This document shows positions 31,401-40,700 of a stretch of DNA of 64,000 nt, piece after piece. The stretch spans positions 40,363,430 through 40,427,429 of the forward strand of contig NC_087065.1 in assembly GCF_963678635.1 (NCBI RefSeq). The letters are read 5' to 3'. Source of the stretch: Symsagittifera roscoffensis (taxonomy: Eukaryota > Xenacoelomorpha > Acoela > Convolutidae). How positions within the stretch are numbered: the first letter of the stretch is position 1; the number at the start of each line of letters is the position of its first letter. A program made the position numbers and the translations under genes. The notes beneath the pieces are model-generated. The model was not told the DNA's origin, searched no databases, and saw only the letters and a list, made by a program, of their open reading frames with translations.

Positions 31401-34370
31401 TTTCAGTCCATCCGGGAGATATGCATATCCCGGAGACAACGCAAATACTACTCTCAACGTCACTTTATTGAATGATCCCTCCTTTGTCGCGTCTACCACT
31501 TCACCCATTGACTCCAGGATGTCTTTTATCGCTGGCCATACTGCGTTTTCTGCTGTTGCAGGATCTCTGAGCCTGCTCAGAAAACCTCTACTGTGTAGAT
31601 GGTCATTGATGCCAGCAAACACAATTGTCATCGGGTTCATTTCTGTCTGCCTTTGTACCCCTATAGCCAATGACACTGATTGCAATAGGTCTAGGTCAAC
31701 TGCGGCCAGCATTATGACGTCCGGCCAAAACAAAGACTTAGAGGTGTACACGAACTCTGAATTCGCTACTACCATGATTTTGGCCTTCCTCATCTCTGCT
31801 TTGTCGTAGGCGGCGAAGATGGTCTCATCTTTCTTTATCGCTGTCAATCCGCCATATCTCTGGGCATCACCATCTTGGTTCACTAGTTTTGGGTACACTC
31901 TCTCCTTCACATGACCAGGTGGTGTCGTCAATTGCCTAAATATCTTCACGTGTTGTCCAATCGGCGCTCTCGCCGTCAGGAATCTTCCTGGCCTTTCTTC
32001 ACGATTCCTCTCATCATGGTTCAATCTCACATCTTGCAACGGTCTTGCATTCACAGGTCCTATTGTGTTGTTGGAGGGCAGTCCCTCCAAGTCGGCAAAT
32101 CTCAAGGCCGTCGTGGAGCTGAAATTTATGCTAGCGGCTATCAACCAGTCTACGCCGGTTATCGAGTACAATCTGCTGACGGATAGCGTCGCTCCATTCA
32201 GCATCCTCCTTGCATCTTCGATGAAGCTCACTCTCTGTAGGTCCAGCTTCATTAGTTCTTCTTTGTATATATGCCAAGGAGACGGTATGAATCGCGACCA
32301 CATCAATGAGCCTCTGCTCGGTCTCTCCTCTCGACTGGTACTCGTCGTCTCCGATCTAGTGTCCGATCTGGATGTGCCTGCTACTTCCTCGATTGGTTGG
32401 TTGACAGGTCCTATCCTTTTCCTAGGATGAATTGTCCTCCTCATCTGTGCTTCTCCCAACCGATCTTGTACGTCTGTTCTTCGACCTGGTTCACCGGAGC
32501 TTTGTTGCCGGTAATTTGTGACGGCTGGGACCGTACCCAAGCATGTTTCCAGGTTAGGAGGTACAAAGGTGGTGATCACCGTATCACTCACCGTTCCCTC
32601 TTCCTTCAGTACTCCTGTGTCAAAGAGTTCTGCTTCCAGCTCATCCAACCGTTCTTGGAAGACTCGATTCAACCAAGCTTGTCCTTCGACACTGTCGAAG
32701 TGGATGCCATCTGTGGTCAGTCTGGCTTGATTCATGGCTCTCAATTCATGTTCAATGTCCATGAGGATCATTCTTCCGGCATTTCGATTTGCTAGGTTTC
32801 TCAAGATGTTGTTCCATCTCATGACTCCCTCGTTGTGCCTTCTTCCTGATGCTGTCAGGCTTCTTGCGTTCATTGGCACCGTGCAAACGGTCAGTACCGC
32901 GCAACTGAACTTCTGCCAGAGAGTAGTAAACAAACACACCATCATTGCTTCCCACAGTGCTTCCTGCTCATCTGATCCTCTGGAGATGTCATTCGTCCCA
33001 ACTAAGATCATCACATTGGGTATCTTCCCTGGATTCATCAGCTCCATCATGCGATATAATTGGGCAATCGTCGCGCCTCCAAAGGCCATCACCGTGGTGA
33101 CCCATGAGGTCCTCAAATTCGACAGCACTCTGACTAAGCTGTCTCCCAATATCAGGTGAGATGTCCCGAGTGGTGGTTGCTGCAGGTTCACAGCCGGGCT
33201 CCAGGTAGCTCGATTGAAGCAGGCTCTCGGATCTGTCTCCGGAACTCCCGTGAAATTATACTTCAATTGATTATTCTTCTGCACGTCTATTACACGAGAC
33301 ACTTTCGTCGCTGGCATCTTCCTTACTTTCCTCTCTGGGATTCTCGAGTTCCCCATGAGTGGTGTCACGTTACTCATCCCTTGTCTGATTACTGTCTGGG
33401 AGAGTTGTACTCTGCCCGTATCGTCAATCGTTCCATAGGGTGCAGTCACCCCGGAACCTGGTGCATTCTTGTTAGCGACCAATCGTCCAGCTGTCTCTAT
33501 CAGTTTTCTCACTGTCTGTTCTACGACGGGATCACCCAAGGTGTCACTAGGATCCGGGATTGTTACTCGGTTCGTCTCTGCTGGAAGCCGTGTTTCCGTT
33601 GTTTGACTCATTTCTCGAGGTGTCAAGAGCTCCATCGGGGACTGCCCACGAGGAATATCCCTTGCAGGTATCACTTTCTCAATGGACGTCGTCAACGCCA
33701 CCTGCTCCGATCGCTCTTTGTATTCCTGCCTTAAGCGTTCGATCTCTTGACCCTGCTTTTTGTTGCAGTCTTCAAACAACTTTCTCCACATGTCCCGGTC
33801 TTCCTCCATCGCCAGCATGGTCTTCGTCATATCGTCTAACTCCTTCTTCGTACTTCTCAACTGATCGTTCATCTCGTCCAGATCTTGTATGGTTTGGTTC
33901 GTCTGAACCTTCTGTGTTACTTTCGCCCCTTTTGGTGGCACAGCTGCTCTCAGTGGTGAACCAGACGAGGTCGCCTCGCTGTTCATCTCCCGATGCATTC
34001 TCGTCAGCCCAGGTTTGGGCTTGGAGGGCATTGGCATCTCACCTGGTTGGTAAGTCCTAGAACTTCCCAACCCAGGCTCATTCGCCAAGTCACTCCCTGA
34101 GAGAGCCCCGTTTCTCCACCTCATCACTCTCATGTTCAGGCGGTCTAGTACTCCTCTTTCTCCATATGCTGCCATCAACAGGACTTCCGTGGGGCGGTCC
34201 CCACGGTTGTCGTGCCCCAAGATGTTAATCAGGGCGGTCAGCAACATGACCACCTCTGGGTCCTCCAGAGCGAAGTCTCGTTCGATCAGCCGACGATAGA
34301 TCGCATCTACCATCGGTCCTACATATGCCTCTGCCAGGTCCATCAATTCATCCAGGTTGAAATTGTCCAT
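25425..34370 (-). CDS. ORF B: 2981-residue protein with SGNH hydrolase domain, in env position
   Basis: This is an uninterrupted frame. In order (approximate residues): helical N-terminus; coiled coil 158-223; SGNH/GDSL hydrolase 400-575 with nucleophile block LILGDSLVRVL near 405, AFGGATI, LVGTNDIS near 457 and TDGIHFDS near 553; a second, degenerate SGNH-like region 855-1100 (VVANSEFVY, FAGINDH near 917, no DxxH); a large helical region; an acidic low-complexity linker 1647-1775; then about 1,200 residues I cannot assign. These include a conserved LVLIWDSGELLSMG block near 2750 and a Cys-rich segment near 2915-2945 (C-x5-6-C and CC). There is no signal peptide and no clear membrane segment, so it is not a standard envelope protein. 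The intact SGNH motifs predict an esterase or lipase-like activity on an unknown substrate. The start at 34370 is the first ATG of the frame. Confidence 0.9.
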   Translation of the reverse strand: MDNFNLDELMDLAEAYVGPMVDAIYRRLIERDFALEDPEVVMLLTALINILGHDNRGDRPTEVLLMAAYGERGVLDRLNMRVMRWRNGALSGSDLANEPGLGSSRTYQPGEMPMPSKPKPGLTRMHREMNSEATSSGSPLRAAVPPKGAKVTQKVQTNQTIQDLDEMNDQLRSTKKELDDMTKTMLAMEEDRDMWRKLFEDCNKKQGQEIERLRQEYKERSEQVALTTSIEKVIPARDIPRGQSPMELLTPREMSQTTETRLPAETNRVTIPDPSDTLGDPVVEQTVRKLIETAGRLVANKNAPGSGVTAPYGTIDDTGRVQLSQTVIRQGMSNVTPLMGNSRIPERKVRKMPATKVSRVIDVQKNNQLKYNFTGVPETDPRACFNRATWSPAVNLQQPPLGTSHLILGDSLVRVLSNLRTSWVTTVMAFGGATIAQLYRMMELMNPGKIPNVMILVGTNDISRGSDEQEALWEAMMVCLFTTLWQKFSCAVLTVCTVPMNARSLTASGRRHNEGVMRWNNILRNLANRNAGRMILMDIEHELRAMNQARLTTDGIHFDSVEGQAWLNRVFQERLDELEAELFDTGVLKEEGTVSDTVITTFVPPNLETCLGTVPAVTNYRQQSSGEPGRRTDVQDRLGEAQMRRTIHPRKRIGPVNQPIEEVAGTSRSDTRSETTSTSREERPSRGSLMWSRFIPSPWHIYKEELMKLDLQRVSFIEDARRMLNGATLSVSRLYSITGVDWLIAASINFSSTTALRFADLEGLPSNNTIGPVNARPLQDVRLNHDERNREERPGRFLTARAPIGQHVKIFRQLTTPPGHVKERVYPKLVNQDGDAQRYGGLTAIKKDETIFAAYDKAEMRKAKIMVVANSEFVYTSKSLFWPDVIMLAAVDLDLLQSVSLAIGVQRQTEMNPMTIVFAGINDHLHSRGFLSRLRDPATAENAVWPAIKDILESMGEVVDATKEGSFNKVTLRVVFALSPGYAYLPDGLKFVYAMVALLSEGKYDVIISAPNRMIEMENLRPLKAEMPAVWSDISNAMRGFKDHALHMLVLDEVLGLELSNFSRQLKLKPGIDDDHRVITAMSNDLWFRAMEVASEDTRRKNSLETRAHLEAMVLRTKPEANQWLHLNPRVAALGADAFQQGPVMITKIHAYLLKEVNLAENAGEKTAEFVNRMCQITLETFWTQEVKGQEGFERTDSMLEGLGAGWTASFLAKVYPKVSHYLIKEFLQAVVKVSIVELIALFVTFGAENFVKGPVILLTDGIQNLRLDGLLTLIAITHGNLGGLMKLARCPEQMKERVRNLDMKKSTDSWNKIKDLRHTLIQYLLQQNRFGTGEDETIEREEDVRRHVGGMPLLTDLSLAMRIDPLALIRGVTEFVTVIYGPAVTFAFPDVKVEAYRRSVLHLNLISAVDGSTLNWCEQHALRELMSEDLLFAKISEPEMTVINFDDHFCDRMGEVERGHIEVFPKLWNLRPYDKTNGEMTRVPRLTAAYHKVREETKDWGDYKKLPEAIPEFPLIRRMLLGAVSVVQTPRLRAFETNERRVGNFSATMDPYFVGRNAAVLQYTRFAYTDQATRRRISNAATPKPEGFDEEWRGLGLAPIRMRCRTELPEASVILTSVRKEMKAAGVLQTRIFVAPFGCEEIKVVHGEEEDKSAGTLLIPRFQEEADNDKQGPSNSNRDKSEGDDGQGGNRQTEEPMQQDQAGGEDDRASTGGTSSLDFNIFSDLENNADTLETTEPADEGISTLEPPSAFEEMKRNLPESSSPGNTRNNDQRILMESPRRRRIEASARVPFLGTLPEEEWEVHHRDHESRTGCKLDRVAFMEEVWTVIQSYGTQSILKTGLNQPLMREVLDKLDECEGRLSELLIDSATDESEANSPIKMTPQDNEGEVVYLSRTRRGTMRSKMVIDKINAMKMKLGSRVMPRRIGKTKVDSEISMKVGNSAKRKRVEEVMDLGQGDYQLSGTDRILTDIAMVPPILMAGIKSTGYKSKRSDRTLTGATLEMEILSQCGESKMRDFKPSPMNHGKGSVAGQLTPVEYNRLTVSETVSIDEPTGGYMEMLEYRNSARGYVMALEDEKAMEGYLEVMLQGTTLKQKAYGTLASSDVEAETIEQLVSLPWKAVVLRYFEEEMRTTPRIHALVAVPYVRTELQLRLAWCMMGLTREEYDSEERKRSKEEKVFLMTNLRDLIVQEGAAVACAKRRDALCFIRFLIEQISVPALNTCVKMLREGDERTKAMFLLAMLDMQQSKPMRVNMKEPEELEPMKKIDEIRRFSNKELRLTKESMGALPKSSEYCGSIKKNPYSYVSGIIGIAYNPFLSEDIRDCFFDYEQAVLLRFWTSRIVTIKSVNNPQAKLGLVLEEEVTAPSVPKSDKRVEFGLGFSDELLRTSLMAVWELMKPSWCPSPNADSILRATQDIQRELNADCNLRDLNIIYNVMITASKSKGEDKVELPGWGPEDWVKPGSCLAEVCGLEGHVCGSLDCVKTLEKQHKQLTVLFGNVVMKARTETELIADCHGGTDVNLVTALGFYSMFGSLESLLNLEQKHEMVTAISVEVFPGVLQTEQKYIGKWREAIETEMNIRHSETYCRPSEARYLVGSTLAPMCKSRYPVHFVAVDVKSTRTIVDQAFSVPKCVRLARMSEKSYESLCKMFSAVPERTKEELESILGKKFMGYVSGNFSDFEKQKQRGSTVTDYNAVDENDEIHRVMMEVEPLLEASGKRNWRSIMLTHDEFPCHCLLQTWWYPKRSNLVLIWDSGELLSMGLPDSSQPITIVIVGVMMAIRWLEAHVRENNRQEAPTREQLQKLDCLKDLDLFETMCKVLNIPMEVKKIWARKRLMPWFRANLTAWLYEYAKKHMSKHGRVYSEYQLDIGTGAFKRAFVTHRNAVTTAVKRISRTSERSGNEKAEMLKEDLERNVTLCLHNSFCRNRESNVDPLPCCKQRVEEQKCWRTASNSVRIVNDVLQDTETESAESASQEEEMEH

Positions 34371-34776
34371 ACTGTTCTTTCCAAGTTTGATTTGATTTCG
34401 ATTTCAAGTTTTGACTCAAGTGAGCAATTAAATGATCAATCAGGATCTAGAAAAGGAATCACGACTGTCACACCTGTCAGTTTCAGCTTAATATATATCG
34501 TTAAAACTTGCTTAAAGACAGTTCAGATAAAAAGATATTTATCCTAAAATTTATTAAAATCAATTGGTTTCTAAAATTTTGGAATTCGACCTAAGATTGG
34601 ACAATCCAAACTTTGGATCTATTCCCAAAATCGTCATTTAGTTGTTCATGGTCACTAACGCTTACTTACCCATGATCTTAATAACCTAACACATAACATA
34701 ACATAACATAACATAACACACATATCACATATTACATGCAACTTGGTCTTTGGCCTAACACCCTATCGCTCATCAC
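34371..34776 (-). promoter_or_regulatory. Spacer between ORF A and ORF B with candidate splice acceptor
   Basis: ORF B is in a different frame from ORF A and starts 406 bases later, so readthrough cannot produce it. On the element strand ATTCCTTTTCTAG (AG at 34448-34447) is a good 3' splice site, 76 bases before the ORF B start at 34370, with no ATG between. Spliced subgenomic RNA, as for env in insect errantiviruses, is a reasonable inference. A short TAACATAACA tandem run (34688-34720) also lies here. Confidence 0.4.
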
Positions 34777-37700
34777 TCAGCCTATACTTAAGTAATATTT
34801 CTTATGTAGATACACGTGTATGTTCGTATCAGAGAATATCACGTGTACAAGCGCGTACAATTCCCGAGGATGCAGTCTTCCTCTATTTGGATCGTACACT
34901 GGAAGCGAAAGCTCCTTCACGTCCATTTCCACAAGGAAGTCCCTCAGCCTCGTCAAAGACAAGACTAGGTTTTCTGGGTCCACGTGCTGCTTCTCTGTCG
35001 CCCTCGTTACCAAGAAGCATAAGTACTTTCCCGGTATCTGCGACACCGCCGGGGGTAAGGCTGCTACGCCCCCTATCCCTGGTCTTTGCTTCCAAAGGAA
35101 TTCCACGTTTTTGTATTCTCTCTTAAAATCTGCCGCTAGCGCCGTCCTAAAACTCATGTCTGCGGTGATTGCTATCGCACATGTTCTGTTTGTGAGTATG
35201 AAATCACTATCTGTTAGTACTATGTTACTTGAATATTCATTTGGTAAGTTAAAATATGACTCAACTACCCTGCCTATGTCAGGTTTCTTAGGTTCTTCGC
35301 CTGTTTCTGCTTCTAAGTTTCCTGTTTCTAAGTTTCCTGTTTCTCTTGCTATTCTCAATTTTTTTATTATCAAGTTTTCAGTGTGGGTAAGTCCTACCCC
35401 CACTCCCCGGACAAAAACATCCATCGGCGTCCCCGTCGATCGCATACCGGGTATTAAATCAAGATTAGAAGCTGGAATGAGAAGTTGTCCTTCCTGGGCA
35501 GCCCAGGAAGGATCATCTCGTTCGGTCTTAATGTATTTCGCGCTTTCGCGATCTACGTCTTGAATCGTAACGCTGGTCTTTTCAGGGTCTGATGTCATTT
35601 CGTTCAGCCACTCTAAGACACGCAGGTTCGTCAGGTCTTGTTCATTTGACTGCTGTTGCTCATCGTCGAACTCCACCTCGGGTTTCGACCAGTCGTCAAC
35701 CCACTCATCGTTGTGATCATCGACTATGTCAATGTCTTGTGACACGGTTATTTCCTCTAAACCCACTACTTCCTCCACTATTTTCTTTAGATCTATCCTA
35801 TCCACTACAAAGTCGTCACCGTAAGGATTGTATTTCTTTCTTGGTCTCATCCCGTCTTTCTGACGAGTCTGCATCGTGAACGGAAGATCTGGTTCCATGT
35901 TCTTGGGAATCTCTGTCTGTTCGGAATCCTGCCAATCTTCCTCTGCGTAGGGCAAGGTTTCATCGTCTGCTTCGATCTGTTCGTTGGGATCCTGGTCCAA
36001 TGGTGTATCCGTGCCTTCCTCTACGACTTCGTTTCCATCGTTCTTCTCCCTGGTGCCTTTTTCATTGATCTCACAAGCAGGGTCCATCATTAGATAATCC
36101 CCCTCTTCCATGTCTGCAGGTATACACCAGTCTTCTGTCGATGGATTGTGTGGCTTGATGTTCTCGTAGTGGGCGGCTCGGCCAGTACTCAGTCTATAAA
36201 AACGTCCCTCCTGGTGCACCTCCGTAATCATGAAGGGTCCCCTCCACTTTTTTAGAAGCTTCTTTGTTCCTTTCGGTGGTATAACGTTCTGAAATACCCA
36301 TACGTAGTCTCCCACCGAGTAGGCTTTTGCACCAGCTGCTTTCTTGTCGAATCTTTTCCTCTGCCTTGCCTGTGCTTGCTGAGTATTTCGTCTACACAGA
36401 TCGTTCAACTCCTGTTGACGTCTGATCACATCCCTCACGTAAACCTGTGGAGATGTTTTCTTCCCCTCATATTCTGGGTAGAAGAATGTCAAGGGTAAAG
36501 ACTTCTCGTGTCCCGTCAGCATCATGTGTGGACTGACCCCAGTGGTGGAGTGTTGCGTGCTATTATAAGCTCCCATCACCTGTGGAAGGTATCTGTCCCA
36601 ATCGGTCATGTACCTGGAACAATATACCCTCAGCATCGACACTAACGTCCTATTCTGTCTTTCCACTAAGCCATTCGTCTGAGGGTGGTATGTCGTGGAG
36701 TGAGCCTGAGCGACTTGTGACCGTCTCATAAGCTCTTTCGTAAGCTCGCCTACGAAAGCCGTTCCATTGTCCGATTGAAACGTCATTGGACATCCGTGTC
36801 TTGCTATCCACGTATTGATCAGGTGGTCGCATGTCTCTTCCGCCGAGGCAGTTATGCAGGGCACGGCCTCTGCATACTTCGTGAAGTGATCTATCATGAC
36901 CAAGACTTGGTTGTAACCGCTGTCTGTCATGCATATCTTCTGGTGATCTATCTGCACCACCTCGTTGAATTCAGACGACTCAATTGATTGTAAAGGAAAT
37001 CGCAACTTCCTAGAATCCTTGACCTGTTGGCATGACAGACATGCTGTCACCCATTTCTCGCATGCCTTTTTCATCCCAGGCCACTCAAAGCGCTTCAGGA
37101 TCCTCTGATACACTTTGTCGATCCCTTGATGGCCCATCTGATCATGCGACCTGAATAATAGTTCTGTCTGATAGAGTTGCGGCAACACTATCGCGTTATA
37201 TTTGTATAAGACCTTGTCTTCTTCTCTTCTCCTGCAAGCCACGATCCCGTCCTTGTTCAGATATAATCTCCCCTCCTTCTGCATGAAGTATTGTCTCAGG
37301 ATCCTATAGCTGTCTTCTTCCAGGTCACCTTTGTCAGGTGCACCGTTTTCTATCCACCTTTTTAGGTTGCTTGTCATGCGATCATTTCTCTGCGCCCTTA
37401 GAAGGTCCGAGAGTCTGTATCTCGCCTTCAAGTACGTCTTCATGACTCTCATCTGACTGTTCAGCTCGTTGGGCTGATGTGTGTCTTCTTCCATCTTAAC
37501 GCACCAAATCTTCGCCAACGGTTGTGTTTCTTGTTGAAACGGCTGAAGATCAGTCCTGACTACCTCTTTCTGCGGCAACAGGCTTATCGAACGTTTCGAT
37601 ACCGCTATCGTTTCTAAGTCATCCGCTGCGTTGTCAAAGACTCTTTCGCTTGGTATTAGGTAGCGATCACTGTCACGATCCTGGTACACCTCTCTGTCCA

Positions 37701-40700
37701 GGTTTCTCGCCCGAGTTTCCACTAGTAGCGTGTGTATCGCCAGTTCTGACAGTTCTGATCCCGAGGTCGAATCCCTGTCTGAATAGGTGTTCATTCTCGA
37801 GCTTTCTGACTTATCATCCGTCGAAAGTGTTGTGCTGGAGACTGCACGCTCCTCCAGATCATGTCCGTATTTCCTTCGCATCCATCTGAACTCCCCGGAC
37901 AAAACTTTGTTCTCTAGGTCCTGTTTCTCATCAGGAATTTTCTCGTCTATCTCGGACTCCCCGGACAAATTTCCTTGTCCCGGGTGTTGATCTTGTGATC
38001 GCTGGTTTTTCTCCTCATCCTTCTCCCCGGACAAATAGTCTTGCAGCAGATTTTGTTCTACCTCTTCACCCTCTTTTTCCCGGTCTACAAAGGTGACAGT
38101 TTTCTTTTGCTTGCCGCTCTCCTGTCCTTTCTGTCCGTAAGAAGTACTGGTTAAAATCTCCTGGGGTATTGAGGATACTAGTTGCTGAACTATTGTCCTA
38201 CAATCCCTATTGTTCTCTTCGTGCTGTTGTCTGGACGGCATGATCTTCACTTTCTCACTGACTGTTAGCGATGCCACTGCTGCTGTCCACTCGGGGTCAT
38301 CTCTGGTCACTTCTCTTTCTAACAATCCACCCAGTATCCGCATCACTTGTGGTGTGACTTGCACCGTTTTATCCAATAATGAGAGGCTGTTTATATTCAT
38401 GCGAGAGAGTTCTTGCTGGACCAGGTTCGAGCGCAGCAACAAATCCAAGGGGACCGGGTCCTCCCTTGACAGGATCTTTATCTCGGCTGCTTTCTCTACA
38501 GGTAACTCAGGATGCCCCGGAATTGGATGTCCAGACTTATCCAACCATCTCGTTAAGGGAAGCGCTTCATAAGTTTCTTTGTCCAGAAACGAGAATCCCT
38601 CCTTTACTTCCGCCTGATTGGCCTGCTTCTGCTCCAATCTTTCATAGAACTCAGTTTTCTTGCTGAGACTGTCAGCATTCTGATGTTTATCACGCATCCT
38701 GTGTTCGATTATCATATGGTAGCCATCCAGTCTTACTATCCATCTACCAATATAACTCTGATCCATCGAGTAGGTCTTCAACCAGGATAACGCTCTGTTG
38801 TCCACGCGTAACTTGAAGGGAGCGCTCCCCAAGTATGCACGGTACTTCTCCACGAAGGTAACTACTGCAAACATTTCTGCTTTTGGTGCGCCATATTTCA
38901 TCTCTGTGTCACTCAATACTTTGCTGCCGTATGCAATGGGACGGAGAACTGTTCTTCCGTTCCATTCTTGCTCTTGATGCAATATTCCTGAGATGGCCAC
39001 CACCGATGCGTCTGTGTCAAGAACATACATGCCCTTTTCTGTAGGCATGCCCAGCACTGGCGCTTCGCACAATTCCCGCTTTATATTCTCGAAAGCAACT
39101 TGTGCCTCATCGTTCCATTCGAACCTTTTCCCTTTGTTGCGCATCAGCTTCTGCATCGGGTACACCTTGTCCGCGTATCCTTTTATGAATTCTCGGTAGT
39201 AATTGGCAAACCCTAGGAAGCTCATGAGCTGTGTGTCCGTTCTAGGAGCTTTCCATGTCAGCACAGCCTCTACTGCTTCTGGATCTGGCCTCACACCATG
39301 CCTGTCCACCATTCTTCCCAGGTACTTGATCGAATCCCTAAGGATTTCACATTTCGATGGTTTGCATTTCAAGCCTGCTCTTTTCATACATCCGAAGACC
39401 TCATCGAGTCGATCAATGTGATCCTCCAGGGTTGGTGTCGCTATGACTACGTCATCCACGTAGCACATCAAGAGATTCCCGTACTTTTTGGTCACTCCTG
39501 TCAAAGCCTGAGCCATCAGCCTTTGAAAAGTTGCTGTTGCATTGCACAAGCCGAAGGGCATCCTCTTCCACTGGTACAACCCCAATTCGCACGCGAATCC
39601 GGTTTTCTCCCTGTCCTTCTTTCGCAGAGGAACCTGCCAGAAGGCAGAACCCAAGTCCAATGTGGTGAAGAACTTTGCATCACCAAGTTTGGATAGGCTC
39701 TCGTCTATTCGCGGTATCGGGTACGCATCTTTAATCGTTACCGCGTTCAAGTAACGAAAGTCGCAACAAAATCTAAGCTGCCCCCCTTTCTTTTTCGCCA
39801 TTACTACTCCGCAAGCCCATGGTGATTTCGAGGGTTCTATCATGTCGTATTCAAGCAACATTTCTATTTCCGCTCGGCACGCTTCCGATTTATGTGGCGT
39901 CATTCGCCTTGCGCCTTCCCTATGGGGAACGGCGCCCTCTTCTAGTTCGATTTCGTGTTCGACGAAATTACAGCAACCGATGTCCGCCTTATGTTTTGAA
40001 AATACTTCGGCGTTCCGATCTAGGAGGTCCCGCAATTTTTCAAAATCTCCCTCACCTATTTTTCCTTTTAAATGTTCTATTTCTGGCAAAACCGGTTTGT
40101 CAGAATCTAGTTCATATGACGAGGGGCGTTCCGGAAAATTCGAGCAGCTTGATAAGCCGTCGTCCGTTTCGGATTTCATTGAAAACAATTTACGAATAGA
40201 TTTTAATTCATCAATCCTCTTTAAAATTTTATCTTTATTGGCATGATAAGGACAGTCTTTCACACTATATTTCTTCAAGTTTTGTGTCTCTTCATAGTCG
40301 GTCCTCATCGGCAATGCGTAACCAAGCTTCTTTCCACGCTGGATTGAAACCGTGGTGTCCAGTGTGTTCAACAACACACTGACACACAGTCCGTTTCGCG
40401 TTACCGAGAAGCTCCGGCCTAAAATCACCGAACTCTGACTATTTGGATTCGGTACTAAGCAAACCTGTTTACTATCACATAACGAATTTAAATTTCTCAT
40501 TCTAAAAATCGCTACTACAGCTTGTCCTGGTTGTAATTTTACTTTTCTATCCAAAAAAACTGGTACCTTATTCTCGTCTGTTATTATCCTATTAATTGGT
40601 CTCTTAACATACTTTCGGTCCGGGTTTCTAATCCGTATAAGACCGTTGTTCAAGTCAATCATCACGTCAAAGTTCCTGACAAAATCTCTGCCCAAGATGA

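Noticed and set aside
25396-34060. Many plus-strand ORFs of 60-240 codons opposite ORF B
   Set aside because: They are shadows of the 2981-codon minus-strand gene. None has a recognisable domain, and their composition follows the complementary codons.
25425-34370. ORF B as a retroviral envelope protein
   Set aside because: The position suggests it, but no signal peptide, furin-like site or transmembrane anchor is visible, and the identifiable domain is an SGNH hydrolase.
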